Shown here one piece after another: positions 11,076 to 20,888 of a stretch of DNA of 64,000 nucleotides. The stretch is from contig CAUYUJ010016304.1 of assembly GCA_963575745.1 (NCBI GenBank), forward strand, positions 47,501 through 111,500, given 5' to 3'. The notes beneath the pieces were generated by a model, which was given only the letters and a program-made list of their open reading frames with translations, was not told the DNA's origin and did no database searches. Origin of the DNA: Prorocentrum cordatum (taxonomy: Eukaryota; Sar; Dinophyceae; Prorocentrales; Prorocentraceae). The position numbers and the translations under genes were made by a program. Each line of letters begins with the position of its first letter. Position 1 is the stretch's first letter.

Positions 11076-12344
11076 AGACCTCGACACGGAGGATATGCAC
11101 ACCATCTGAATCTGGGAGAGCCGCATGGCCCGTGGCTTGGGATGGCGATGATTTATAGCTGCATTATGTGGAGCGTTGTGCACCTCTCGCCCTCGCAGCT
11201 CTCCGGACAGTCACCCGAACCGTGGCACTCGACGGTGCATGCACGGACTCCCCTGCTCAGCGCCCCCCCCAGCCAGCCTTCAGAAGGTGACGGCGCTGCC
11301 AGAGCGTCTGATGCCTCTCCGCGGGTAATCAGCATAGGCATGCGGTGCGCAACGATGAGCCACGGATATCGAGGGCCCGGCGTCCCTCAGCGGACGTGGG
11401 AGGAAGTAGATCGAACACTTCGATGCCAACTGTTCGGGAAGCTGTTCAATCATTACCGAACTGTGCAGAATCAGGACTACAAATACCTCTGGCATGTCAG
11501 GATCAGCAGTGGCGAGGGCAGGCGAGAACCATGGAGGGCGCGAGTGGTCAAGAGAGAGGGTACCCCTATCGAACCAAACAATGCCTCTGGCACGTTCGCA
11601 TTGATGCAGGAGGATGACCTAGGGCAGGGAAGGGCAGGACGAGAGAGGAAGAGGCGGGGAAGCAACAACAGCAGCAGCTGCTGCGAGGATGGGGGCGATA
11701 ATGAAACATGAGCATGAGGAGGAGCCAGAGGATGTTCTACCGCGCGGCGCCACGTCATGTCGATACAGTCGCTGGAACCTCGAACCAATAGGCACAAAAC
11801 GAGGGCCGAACACCCAAGCGAGCCAAGCCACGGACGACCCAAAGAGGCGGGGGAGGAGCAGGGAGAAAAAGAGAGAGGTGGAGAAGGGGAAAGTAGGAGG
11901 ACCAGGACAGGGAGGCACGCAGAGGAACAGGAGGAGGAGGGCTTGTGTTTTTACTCGACAAGTGGGGTTACACGCCAAGCCCGCATGGCAAAATGAAGGG
12001 AAACCAGTAGCAGCTGCAGAAATCGAAAGCAGGGGGCAGGAACAGGGGGGGGGCCTGAGATCCGACGTAGCGAAAAATACAACATCTTAAACATGATCGA
12101 CCCACTAACCCGGAAAGGAATATCAAGGTCTGTGCTGCGCTGCGCCCTGCTGAATTGCGATGTGCCATGCCGCGAGTGTGCTTTAAAGCGTTGTGGATCG
12201 AGTCCTCCTTTGCATCCGAGTCCTGACCGAACTGATCTGGATCTTAAGCTCGAGCTGCCTGAGCACATAACTTATGCAGGCCGAGCGATGTTCCTCTTGA
12301 ACCCCAAACGTCGGAAGCGGGGCCAGGAGCCGGGGCCAGGAGAG
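11076..12344. other. mostly unique sequence
   Basis: Apart from the weak exon at 11360-11620, nothing recognised. Confidence 0.4.
11360..11620 (+). CDS. possible exon, unknown (weak)
   Basis: The plus frame contains TWEEVDRTLRCQLFGKLFNH then YRTVQNQDYKYLWHVRISSG and TPIEPNNASGTFALMQEDD. CTCTGGCA(T/C)GT repeats at 11491 and 11587. Not recognised. Confidence 0.3.
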
Positions 12345-13121
12345 GCAAGGAGGGAGGGGAGGGAGGAGGAAGAGGAGGACCAGCGTAAACCCAAGAGTCA
12401 TCAACGATGTTGGTAGGAACCCTCCCTCCAAGCTCCCTCTTCATAGGCGGTTCGTTTCGACTGAAAGGAACTGCCTCGTTGGAAGATAGCCGTTTAAGAC
12501 CCTGAAGCATGCAAAAGCATGATTCTCGGGGACTCCAACGCCACGGATCAACCTAACTGTTGCGTCTTGACCATCCTGAATCGTGCCAGAACGCCATTCC
12601 TGGGACTCCAACACCGCGAAGCAACGTAACTCTGGCGCCCTCGTGATCCTGAATCATGGGAATCCGTGAAGCTCTTGCAATTGTTTGAATCGAATGTGTG
12701 CGGCGCCAATGCGAGAGCCACATTTTGAAAACGACCCGCCCTCATTCCGTGAAACTCTTGCAAATATTTTAACACGAATGTACGGAGCGCTAAGGCGAGA
12801 ACCACGTTCTTAAAATGACCCACCCTCAATCCGTGAGACTCTTGCAAATGTTTACAACGAATGCGCGCGGAACTAAAGCGAGAACCACATTTTGAAATCC
12901 ATCCGTCCTCAATCCGTGAAGCTGTTGCTACTTTTTCAGCTTCAGGGTCATATACGGTGAGGCCTCAAGAGAACCGCCTGGCCCAGTCTGAAACCAGGCC
13001 TCGGGGTGCGACAAGAGAAGCTATCTGTCAGGAAAAGGAATGGGGGAGGAGGAGGAGGAGGAGGAGGAGGAGGAGGAGGAGGAGGAGGAGGAGGAGGAGG
13101 AGGAGGAGGAGGAGGAGGAGG
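12345..13121 (-). repeat. composite satellite block, inverted copy
   Basis: In plus order: GGA-rich end, the junction box GTAAACCCAAGAGTCATCAA (12385), about 75-bp units with TCCTGGGACTCCAAC(A/G)CC (12515-12660), about 90-bp units with CCGTGAAGCTCTTGCAA...GAACCACATTTTGAAA (12660-12935), a boundary segment, then (GGA)25 at 13046-13121. Reverse complement order of 14972-15860. Confidence 0.75.
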
Positions 13122-13664
13122 GGAGCACGCCCAGAGGAGCACGCCCGAGCAGCAGGCACAGGACCCGGGGCACGAGGGGGCCAGGGCCGGTGCACAGAGC
13201 GCGTGCGGAGCAGTGCAGGGCGTCGGGAGCAGGGCGGGCGCCGCGGGGAGCGCAGCAGCGCAGCAGCGCCGCCGGGGCAGCACGGTCTCCCCACAGGCCG
13301 TGGCCGGCCCGGGCCGCGAGGAGGCGCCGCGGCAGTCGCAGGCTGTGGCCAGGCCCGGGCGGCGAGGAGCTAACTACTGCTGGGGTGCGGCCCGCCTGTG
13401 CACAAAAGCGGCGGCGGGCATGGCGAGAGCGAGACCAATGCCCGCGGGCACCACCACGGAGCCGTGTGCAGCTATAGCGGGCAGGCGCCTCCACGCCCAA
13501 GCTGGGCGACTCGGCCTGCGACGACCTCACCGGTCGGGGAGAACCTCAAGGTCTCCGCGCTTGACGTCCAAGGCGAAGGCACCTAACGGAGTCGGGGCGA
13601 AGGGTCCCGCGCCGAGAGGTAGCTTCGCCAAAGAGCGTGGGTGGCGCCCTCCTCGGCGGCGAGC
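13122..13664. other. GC-rich sequence, no gene recognised
   Basis: Open in several frames with Ala/Arg/Gly bias. GGCCGTGGCCGGCCCGGGC and its near copy GGCTGTGGCCAGGCCCGGGC (13300-13365) form a short direct repeat. Confidence 0.4.
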
Positions 13665-13943
13665 GAGGGGGGGGAGTGAGAAGGAGAAGGCCTTCTCAGA
13701 AGGCGGCGGTTTTTTTCAGATGCCCTCGCGCCTTCTGAGGAGCGTTCTGTGTCTTCGGGGAAGGCTTGGAAAACTTCTGAGAAGGCTGGAGGACTTGCGA
13801 GCCTTCTGAGAAGCCCTCGCGCCTTCTGAGGAGCGTTCTGTGTCTTCGGGGAAGGCTTGGAAAACTTCTCAGAAGGCTGGAGGACTTCCGAGCCTTCTGA
13901 GAAGGCCCGCCCCTTCTAACCTCCCCCTGGGCGCGCCGCTGAG
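13665..13943. mobile_element. F3 element, copy 2, with internal duplication
   Basis: Begins CGGCGGCGAGCGAGGGGGGG, has AGAAGGCCTTCTCAGAAGGC, and ends GGGCGCGCCGCTGA. The block GCCCTCGCGCCTTCTGAGGAGCGTTCTGTG is present twice (13720s and 13813), a tandem duplication of about 92 bases inside the element. Confidence 0.65.
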
Positions 13944-14319
13944 ATAAGGAGGGTGAGGAGGAGGAAAAGGAACGGGGGAAGAAGGTGGAACATGGTTGCC
14001 CGCTGCCGCGCACGACGTTTTGCGATGGAGTAAGCGAGTGAATCATCAAGAACATGTGGTTGACCTCTCATCGGCCGCGGGGTCTTTTTAACGGACTCTG
14101 GGCTGCGTTTTCCAGAAGCTCACTAGGCACACCTCTGGCCGTGGCGCTGGGCGCGGCATACAGCCATCATCGGGAGGGATCACCTCGCTGCGCATCATGG
14201 TACATTACGTGGCGAAGGGATGCGGCAGAGAGGCATTCGTGTTGCATGCTCCGCACGCGCGCGTGTGACTGCCGGAGGCCCCGCGCGGATTTCCTGGATC
14301 GGCAGCGGATCTCCCACCC
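13944..14319. other. no gene recognised
   Basis: Unique. It includes a fragment CCGCGCGGATTTCCTGGATC (14283) like half an F2 arm. Confidence 0.4.
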
Positions 14320-14560
14320 AGCCCCAGGAGGAGAGAGGAGGAGAGTGAGGAGGAGGAGGGGAGGAGGAGGAGAGGAGAGGAGGAGGAGGAGGAGGCGGAG
14401 GAGGGGGAGAGAGGAGGAGGAGAGGAAGAGGGGGAGAGGGGGAGGAGGAGGAGGAGGAGGAGGAGGAGGAGGAGGAGGAGGAGGAGGAGGGAGGAGGAGA
14501 GGAGGAGGAGAGGAGGAGGAGGAGGAGGAGGAGGAGGAGGAGGAGGAGGAGGAAGGGGAG
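14320..14560. repeat. GGA/GAG purine tract
   Basis: About 240 bases almost purely purine on the plus strand. Confidence 0.9.
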
Positions 14561-14971
14561 GAGGAGGGCCCCAGGATCAGCTCTTCATCTCGAGCCGTGT
14601 TCTGCGGTCCCGAGCCCCCGGAACGCCCTCCCGGGGCCCGAACACGGCGAACAGACACAGCCAGGACGCCTCTTTCTCCTGCAGGATCCCGCCTCTCCAT
14701 GCCAAGAAAAAAAAGAATGCGGGGGGGGGGAGGTGCAGCGACGATCCAGCAGATCCACGCGGACCCCCTCCGCAAAGTGTTGCTGTTTTTGAACAAAGAG
14801 AGATACAAGCAGAATGCACACACACACACACACCCCTCCACACTCACACAGCACCAAAAACGAGGCGGCCGCCGACGCAGGTTTACCGCTGTCTCCCCCT
14901 GACTTTGTCCACCTCCGCCACCTAGCCGAGGTTCGGCAACCATCAGCATCCATGCTGCTTCCAGCTCCCAT
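14561..14971. other. no gene recognised
   Basis: Unique sequence with a short CA tract at 14816-14835. Confidence 0.4.
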
Positions 14972-15860
14972 TCCTCCTCCTCCTCCTCCTCCTCCTCCTC
15001 CTCCATCCCTTGTCTTGATCGATAACTCCTCCCCGTCGCACACCCAGGCGTGTCGGTAGGGCGGGCTGTGAGTTTCGCCTGAGATTCCTCACCGTTCATG
15101 ACCCTGAGACTTGAAGCTTGCAACAGCTTCACGCATGGCGAGCGGGTCGTTTGCAAAATGTGGCTCTCGCCTTAGCGCCGCGCGCACTCATCATCAACAT
15201 TGGAACAGCTTCAAGGACGGAGGACAGGTCGTTTGCAGAATGTCGTTCCTGCCTCAGCGCCGCACGCATTAGTCATAACAATTTGTAACAATCTCCAGGA
15301 CGGAGAGCAGCTCCTTTGCAAAATGTGGCTCTCGCCTTAGCACCGCGCACATTCGTCTTACATGGTAATTACGACTGTTTCAAGGATTCGTAACGTTGAA
15401 GTCCCAGGAAAGGACGCAACAGTTACGTTGATCCACGGTGAAGTCCCAGAAATGGTATTCTAGCACGGTTGAGAAATGCCAGGACGCAACAGTCACGTTG
15501 ATCCGCGGCGCTGAAATCCCAGGAATGGTGATATGGCGCGATTGAGGAATCTCAGACGGTTGTCTTCTATCGGGCCACGTCTCGCAATTAATTCAAATTC
15601 TTGTAAGGACCTATGGAGAGGAAACTTGGATGGAGGGTTCATTGCAACACCGTTGATGCGTCTTGGGTTTGCACTGGACCTACTACTGCCTCCTCGCCCC
15701 CCCTCCCTCTTCCTCCTCTTCCCTCCTCTCTCCTCTTCCTCCTCTTCCTCCCCCTCCGCCGAATCGCCCTTCTTTCCCCCCTCCTCCTCCTCCTCCTCCT
15801 TCTCCTCCTCCTCCGTCTCCTTCCGTCCTTCTCCTCCTCCTCGTCCTCCTCCTCCTTTCG
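14972..15860 (+). repeat. composite satellite block, forward copy
   Basis: TCC tract (14972-15003), boundary GATAACTCCTCCCCGTCGCA (15018), 90-bp units with AAAATGTGGCTCTCGCCTTAG (15110-15385), 75-bp units with GTCCCAGGAA/ATCCCAGGAATGGT (15385-15560), junction GATGCGTCTTGGGTTTGCAC (15655), TCC tract (15698-15860). Confidence 0.75.
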
Positions 15861-16045
15861 GGGCTGCCCAGGACAGCCTGTGCGGGGTCGAAGCAGTGGT
15901 CCAAGGACTGCTTCAGGACCTCGGCCCTGCCTATCAGGTACTCCCCGGTCACCTCCCGGGCCAGCGGCGGCCCGCAGACCCGCATGGGAGCACGCCGGGG
16001 GAATAGTGAAGGGCACGGGGCCCCCACGCGAGAGGACATGGCAAC
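15855..16045 (-). CDS. gene C, downstream exon (unknown function)
   Basis: Minus-strand frame VAMSSRVGAPCPSLFPRRAP, then MRVCGPPLAREVTGEYLIGR and AEVLKQSLDHCFDPAQAVLG, with no repeat bias. It begins after GTAAG|GTTGCC and ends at GAAAG|GAGG just before a TCC/GGA tract. I do not recognise the family. The intron on its 5' side is the F8 element. Confidence 0.5.
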
Positions 16046-16256
16046 CTTACACGCAAGACGAAGCCAGGACCCAGATATAAAATCGGGTGTGGATACATCG
16101 AGAATCTCTGAGATCTGGCTGCTCTGGAGGATGTCTCGGGCGCCGCGGCCATCTCAGAGCGTTCTGGAGCGCTCTGAAGGCGTTCTGGAACGCTCCGGAA
16201 CGGCTCATCTTCGTCCTAGCCATGTCCGAGGTCCTCACGCGACAAGACATGGCATC
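16046..16256 (-). mobile_element. F8 inverted-repeat element acting as an intron of gene C
   Basis: 211 bases between AAG|GAT and AAG|GTT. The interior contains GAGAATCTCTGAGATC, ATGTCTCGGGCGCCGCGGCC and a TTCGTCCTAGCC arm pairing with GGACGAAGCC-type sequence at the other end. The two junctions carry 29-base near-identical direct repeats (GGAAGGATGCCATGTCTTGT versus GTAAGGTTGCCATGTCCTCT at their starts; about 24 of 29 match). Other F8 copies are at 10893-11075 and 53610-53795. Confidence 0.65.
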
Positions 16257-16360
16257 CTTCCACGGAGGCTTGCGCATGCCGCCAACGCGGAGTTTTCGGC
16301 CGGACAAGACGTCGGGGCCCAACTCAGGGACAGACCACGGCCCCAGCCGTTGCGGACACA
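16257..16360 (-). CDS. gene C, upstream exon (unknown function, 5' end open)
   Basis: The minus frame reads PELGPDVLSGRKLRVGGMRK then PPWK and ends at TGGAAG|GATGCC, a GA donor in phase 0. Joined to 16045 it gives KPPWK-VAMSSRV in frame. The upstream limit was not found. Confidence 0.45.
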
Positions 16361-17394
16361 AGTGAGGGGGCGGCGGGGTCGTCGGCAGTCTGCCAGGCTC
16401 TGAAGAAGGCCGCCGCAGGCGCCGATTTTCGACACATTACGCAGCGAGCCCGTCGCAGCCGACGGATTTTCGTGAAAGCAACGTGGTTGGGCCACGGGTG
16501 AGTCGAGAGTGGGTCGCGAGTTGCTCGCGTCGTGGGTGGGTCGCGGGCAGGTCATGGGGCGGGTCACGCTGCGAGTGGCGACAGGAGCGACAGCGAAAAT
16601 CCACAGCGCGAAGCCTCACTGCGGCCACGCACCCGGGGACCGTGACGGACCGCTCGGCCACCTCACTCCGACGATGGGATGGCGTCCTTCCTCGCTTGCT
16701 GTGCGTCCGCGTGCCTTTGGCTCCTCTGGGCTGCCAGTGCTGCGGGAGGGGAAGGCTGCCCTGACCTTCCAGGGAGCTATTTTCTAACACTGGAGACCCA
16801 AAAACCTAAAAAACTGAGCGAAACTGCCTAAAACCAAGACGTAGCATAGCTCTGGGATAGGTCTTTAGGTCGGGTGCTATTTTTTGGCCCTCCTGGAAGG
16901 TCAGGGTGGAGGACCGGGGGCGAGAAGCCCACTGCGACGGCGGACGCCGTCGTGGAACAGAGAGGGGCGCCAGCGCGCGCGACGCTCGCGCGCCGGCATG
17001 CGGCGCGCGAGCGTCGGCGCAGCCGACCCCCCCCCCCAGTGCTTACGCCGCGCGCCCCTGCCGAGCCGAGGAGCAGTGGAAGCGCTGGGCCCGAACCCTC
17101 CACCCCAGGCCGAGAGGCAACCCCTGGGCCGTACTGGACAGGGTAGATCAGACTAGTGTTGATTCGATTGCTCTGAGTGCTTCCTGCAAAGGCCGGGGAC
17201 GCCCTGAGCGCGTTCTAGATGTGGGAGCAGGGCCGGGGCCGCCTGGCCACGAGGGCGCGCACACCGACCCCGGGATCTGCGCGTCGGGAAGGGTCGGCGC
17301 CCCCCGAGCAAGCCAGAAGCGCGCGGAGGCATCCGCACTCCTGGGCCCGTGTCTTTGCTGGGCTTGGGGGGAACGATCGGGGGGACCAGCCCAG
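16361..17394. other. no gene recognised
   Basis: Unique GC-rich sequence. CCTGACCTTCCAGGGAGCTATTTT (16760) and its inverse TATTTTTTGGCCCTCCTGGAAGGTCAGG (16879) make a small foldback about 150 bases across. Confidence 0.45.
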
Positions 17395-17500
17395 GGAGGG
17401 CAACATCGACCTTGAGTCGGCGATGGATCCCCGATAGCGAAACAGCACGTTCCTCAGCGGGGTGGGGGGAATCGGACAGCGGGGGTCGATGAGTTCCCCC
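17395..17500. mobile_element. F4b element, short copy
   Basis: CAACATCGACCTTGAGTCGG ... CCGATAGCGAAACAGCACGT ... GGGGGTCGATGAGTTCCCCC. It matches the F4b order, with the palindromic core reduced. Confidence 0.55.
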
Positions 17501-17596
17501 CAGGGCCAATCCCCACCGTAGTTGCCCCTGAGAAGAAGGGAAGGAACGAAGGGAACGTTTAAGGATGGAGCAGTAGCGGGAAGAAGCGAGAACTGC

Positions 17597-17755
17597 AGAG
17601 AAAGAGAGAGAGAGAGAGAGCGAGGAAAAGAGAGAGAGAGAGAGATAGCGAGGGAGAAGAGAGAGAAAAGAGAGAGAGAGAGAGCGAACAGAGGGAGAGG
17701 GAGGGATAGAGAGAGAGAGCGAAAGAAAGAGAGGGCGAGGAAGAGAGACAGATAA
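17597..17755. repeat. GA microsatellite
   Basis: (GA)n with GCGA/GGGA changes, followed by TATATATATATAGAGAGA. Confidence 0.9.
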
Positions 17756-17939
17756 TGGGATATGTATATATATATAGAGAGAGAACAAAAAAGAACCATG
17801 ATGGATCTGATGCTGAGTATGATGACATATGGAGGGACGACAATTGGTGATGAGGAGAAGCAACAGCAAGAGGACCAACGGCAGGACGAGCAAAAGGGGA
17901 AAAACGACGGCCATGACGAGCCCGCGCGAAATGCGGACG

Positions 17940-18250
17940 CCGCACATTGAAGCCATTGTTGGATCTCCCGCAGAGGTGTTTTTGAGCACGACCGCTGCAC
18001 TGCATGACTGAAGCACTCTGCATGTGACAGAAAGCAGAGTGTATCCCCTCTTCTTGGGGTGGATTACTCTGCAAATCGTGTCCGAATAATCCTGTTTGTA
18101 CATGTCCTTGCCCGACTTCTTGTCGATGAGAGGAGCCGTACGCAGCTCTCCGAGCTTAGCCAAACGGGCCCCAGACGTTAAAAATTCGCAAGCGGCGCAA
18201 ACGACCACGATCGAATCGTTAGAACAGCCAAACTTCACACACTCGTGGTC
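17940..18250 (-). CDS. exon-like block, unknown protein
   Basis: The minus frame reads DFDHECVKFGCSNDSIVVVC, then AACEFLTSGARLAKLGELRT, APLIDKKSGKDMYKQDYSDT and ICRVIHPKKRGYTLLSVTCR. Balanced composition, no repeats. Its upstream edge has a 21-base unit (GTAATGTGCAGTCCCTGAGGG) about three times (18255-18320), which provides several AG|G-like acceptors. The downstream edge runs into a GA tract. Not recognised. Confidence 0.45.
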
Positions 18251-18349
18251 GAAGTCCCTCAGGGCCTGCACATTACCCCTCAGGGACTGCACATTACCCC
18301 TCGGGGACTGCTGGCAATTTCCAGCAAGGGCTCGACATGACCCTCGGTC

Positions 18350-18627
18350 TAGGTCGGGCGTGTTCCCCTACAGGCGGATTCCGGGCGACAAAATAAAAAA
18401 CAGTCAAACCTGCTCAAAAAAACCGTACCCGGAGTATCTTTCTCCCTATTCCTGGAGCACTCCTCCTGCTGGCCATCGCTCGGACGTCCATTCCCTGTGT
18501 TTTTGTCGGTTTCATGCGCGGCTCTTTCGCCAAATGATCGAGGATGCTCCTCGATGGTCCTCGCCGAAGGAAAAGTGCACACGTCCGAGCGATGCCAAGC
18601 CCGTGGGGGGACACGCCCGACTCGACC
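18350..18627. mobile_element. F5 element interrupted by F1
   Basis: The left terminus GGTCGGGCGTGTTCCCCTAC and right terminus GGGGGGACACGCCCGACTC are inverted. F1 (18469-18599) is inserted just inside the right terminus. An intact relative is at 50843-50998. Confidence 0.7.
18469..18599. mobile_element. F1 MITE-like element, copy 2, nested in F5
   Basis: Same termini and interior as copy 1. It lies inside an F5 element close to its right terminus. The flanks CCTG/CCCG are an imperfect duplication. Confidence 0.85.
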
Positions 18628-19034
18628 CTCGGTCCTGGACGTGCGCAGGCGCGCCTCGGCACTGCCAACAGAGAACGCTTCGAGCCGACTGGGGGCGGGC
18701 CCAGCCACGGCCACCGGTGGGGCGCGGGGGGCTCTCCCGCGCGCCGTTCTCTCGACTGGTGCAGAGGGCAAAAAATCCCCCCCCCCCCCCGTGATCACGA
18801 CCCCGACAGGCGAAGACGCTCAGCAAGCGCACCCAAAGAGGGCATCGAGCAACGTAAGGCTGCTCAGTAATCGCCCAGGGCCGTTGAGTAAACGCCGATC
18901 ACTACCGGGTCCGGGTGGTTTTTCGTCCCTTGATGGTATGAGCCAAAGATCACCTGAGAGTTCAGTCATGGGCCATGGCAGCAAAAGCTCGGCAGCGAGG
19001 CGGCGCGAAAAAAATGGCAATCGACGAGGCGAGA
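18628..19034. other. no gene recognised
   Basis: Unique sequence with no supported exon. Confidence 0.4.
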
Positions 19035-19215
19035 TCGATCTCCCGCAACTCGGAGGATCGCCCGTATCGAAGCGCATCGCCGATGGATCGCGGATGCACC
19101 AGTGACGTCGGGACGCACAATCTCGGACTCCAGATCGTGCCGCATCGCCAATGTATCGGCGATGCAGCGTGATCCTCCGACGCCATCTGCTCTGGCCGCG
19201 TCTGGGAGGCCTGGA
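19035..19215. mobile_element. F4a foldback element
   Basis: Left CAACTCGGAGGATCGCCCGT, right GTGATCCTCCGACGCCATCT, with GCATCGCCGATGGATCGCGG inside. Inverted ends. Confidence 0.55.
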
Positions 19216-19697
19216 TCAGTGCAGATCCTGTAATGGGAGCAGGCACTGGTCGGGGAAACACTACAGCTGCTTGATCATGTGCGCCTCTGCGCTGTTTCGC
19301 TTCCGATGGGCACCTGAGGCCCCATGACTGGCATGAATGAAGGGGCCCTGGGACGCACAAATAAATACACACAAATACAACGATTCCCCATGTTTTCACG
19401 TATTTTCTGGGTTTTTGTCTTCCCCCCCACTTCCCATATTTTCCTATATGTTCTGGGGAATCGACTGTTAATTGTGTCTGTGTTTTTGTCCCCTCCTGAA
19501 TGAAAGAAGCGGGTCCTGAGGGACACGGGCCCTGGACACGGGTCCCCGCCGGCAGCTCCTCGCCGACTCGTTTCTGCGCCCGTGGGGGTGGCCCGAGGAG
19601 GGCCCTCGGAGAGCCTGCGAGCTGCGAGCGCCTCACAGGACCCGCCCCCCTGGGACCAGGATCCGCCCTCAACCTGTTCCCAGGCCCTCCTGTCGGC
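19216..19697. other. no gene recognised
   Basis: AT-richer stretch 19355-19495, otherwise GC-rich. Nothing supported. Confidence 0.4.
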
Positions 19698-19858
19698 GGC
19701 GACCGAGGGGAAGCGAGAGGGAGAAGGCCTTCTCAGAGGGCGGCGGGGCTCCTTAGAAGCCCTTCCGCCTTCTGGGGCGGGCCTCCCGAGCCTTCGGGGA
19801 CTTCCGAGCCTTCCGAGAGGGCCCGCCCCGTCGCACTTCCCTCCGGGCTCGCCGCCGA
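19698..19858. mobile_element. F3 element, copy 3
   Basis: TCGGCGGCGACCGAGGGGAA at the left, GGGCTCGCCGCCGATCC at the right, with GGAGAAGGCCTTCTCAGAGG and AAGCCCTTCCGCCTTCTGGG inside. Confidence 0.65.
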
Positions 19859-20194
19859 TCCTGGGATCCACCCTGCCCGGGTTCCTGAGGTGTGTTCAGC
19901 CGTTGCGACGAGAGCCGGCAGAAACGCCACAATACCTGCCAAATGAAGGCGTCGACGTCGACGACCCGTCTCCCTCAGGACCCTCTTCCGCTCCTGTCGG
20001 GAAGGCGAGAGACTCGAATGTTGGAGACTCGAATTTGCCAGACTGGGCTGGTACGGAAAAGGTGGGACCTGGTCGATTCAAACTTGACGTGGATCCTGCT
20101 TCAAACATCTCACGAAAACTGAACCGAACAGAGGCCGCAAATCCGAATACTGGAGGGCTTAAGTCCCCCCGATTATCGAAGGCCCGGCAAATCA

Positions 20195-20375
20195 GGTCCG
20201 AACAGATTGGGTCAGAGGATTGAGATCCGCATCGCTGATGCATTGATGACGTATCGGCGATGCATCGGCGCTGTCGGCGTCGAGAAAGTCGGGCTCCGCA
20301 CTCAGCCGCATCGTCGATGCATCGGCGCTGCAGCGCGATCGTTCAACCTCATCTGAGAGGCCTACGCTTCTGGCG
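20195..20375. mobile_element. F4a foldback element
   Basis: Terminal CAGATTGGGTCAGAGGATTG and its diverged inverse CGATCGTTCAACCTCATCTG enclose repeated GCATCGGCGATGCATCGGCG-type palindromes. The same design is seen at 19035, 24645, 59008 and 63846. Confidence 0.6.
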
Positions 20376-20446
20376 ACGAGGGGCCCCAACCCATCTGGCC
20401 GACAGCGAGTCCTGTTCAAAATGAACAGGCACTGCTGCAGGCCTCT

Positions 20447-20630
20447 GCACCCATTCTTTCCGTACCGGCCGGTCGGAGAAAGTAGGCAAAACATATGTAG
20501 GAAGGCTTCCGCCCGCCCCCTGAAGAGGAGGGAATAAGAAAACAGGTCGATACTTGAAGCAGGAAGGCGCCAAAAGCAAATTTGGATCTGGGAAACCCAG
20601 AACTACCTACTTTCAAAGACCGACGTTCAC
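20447..20630. mobile_element. F11 inverted-repeat element, copy 1
   Basis: Ends CCGGTCGGAGAAAGTAGG and CCTACTTTCAAAGACCGACG form inverted termini. A second copy with the same ends lies at 32025-32215. The interior is unique, with no ORF. Confidence 0.6.
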
Positions 20631-20636
20631 GAACTT

Positions 20637-20717
20637 CTAGGGGAACGAACAATGACACAAGCATACAAACTCGCAGGTCCGAGTTTTCCTGTTTGTGTCA
20701 TTGCTCGTTCCCCTAAT
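20637..20717. repeat. near-perfect hairpin
   Basis: Left arm TAGGGGAACGAACAATGACA, right arm TGTCATTGCTCGTTCCCCTA, with a loop of about 30 bases that itself has CTCG pairs. It sits between F11 and F7. It is either a small foldback element or a structured RNA region. Only the inverted repeat is seen. Confidence 0.6.
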
Positions 20718-20765
20718 TTCGATCGTCCCGACCTCCTGCGCGATCGTCCGACCCCGTCTGCGCGG

Positions 20766-20888
20766 ACTATCCCTATCCCTATGCTGGGCACCTCCTCATC
20801 ACGATGCCAATCTTAGGGATTCCCTTCTTTTTTGAGGGCGAATCCCTAAGATTGTCGCCTTTTGGCGTGTCAATCTTAGGGATAGGGG
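20766..20888. mobile_element. F7 inverted-repeat element, copy 1
   Basis: Starts CTATCCCTATCCCTATGCTG and ends CAATCTTAGGGATAGGGG, inverted copies of one motif. It also contains an internal AATCTTAGGGAT inverted pair. It lies at the downstream edge of gene B block 3. A short frame on its other side (SPRRRGRTIAQEVGTIEI, about 20720-20765, minus) may be the next exon. Confidence 0.6.

Noticed and set aside
13006-13809. 267-residue Gly/Ala/Arg ORF
   Set aside because: Starts in a GGA tract and ends in an F3 element. The middle is open in several frames.
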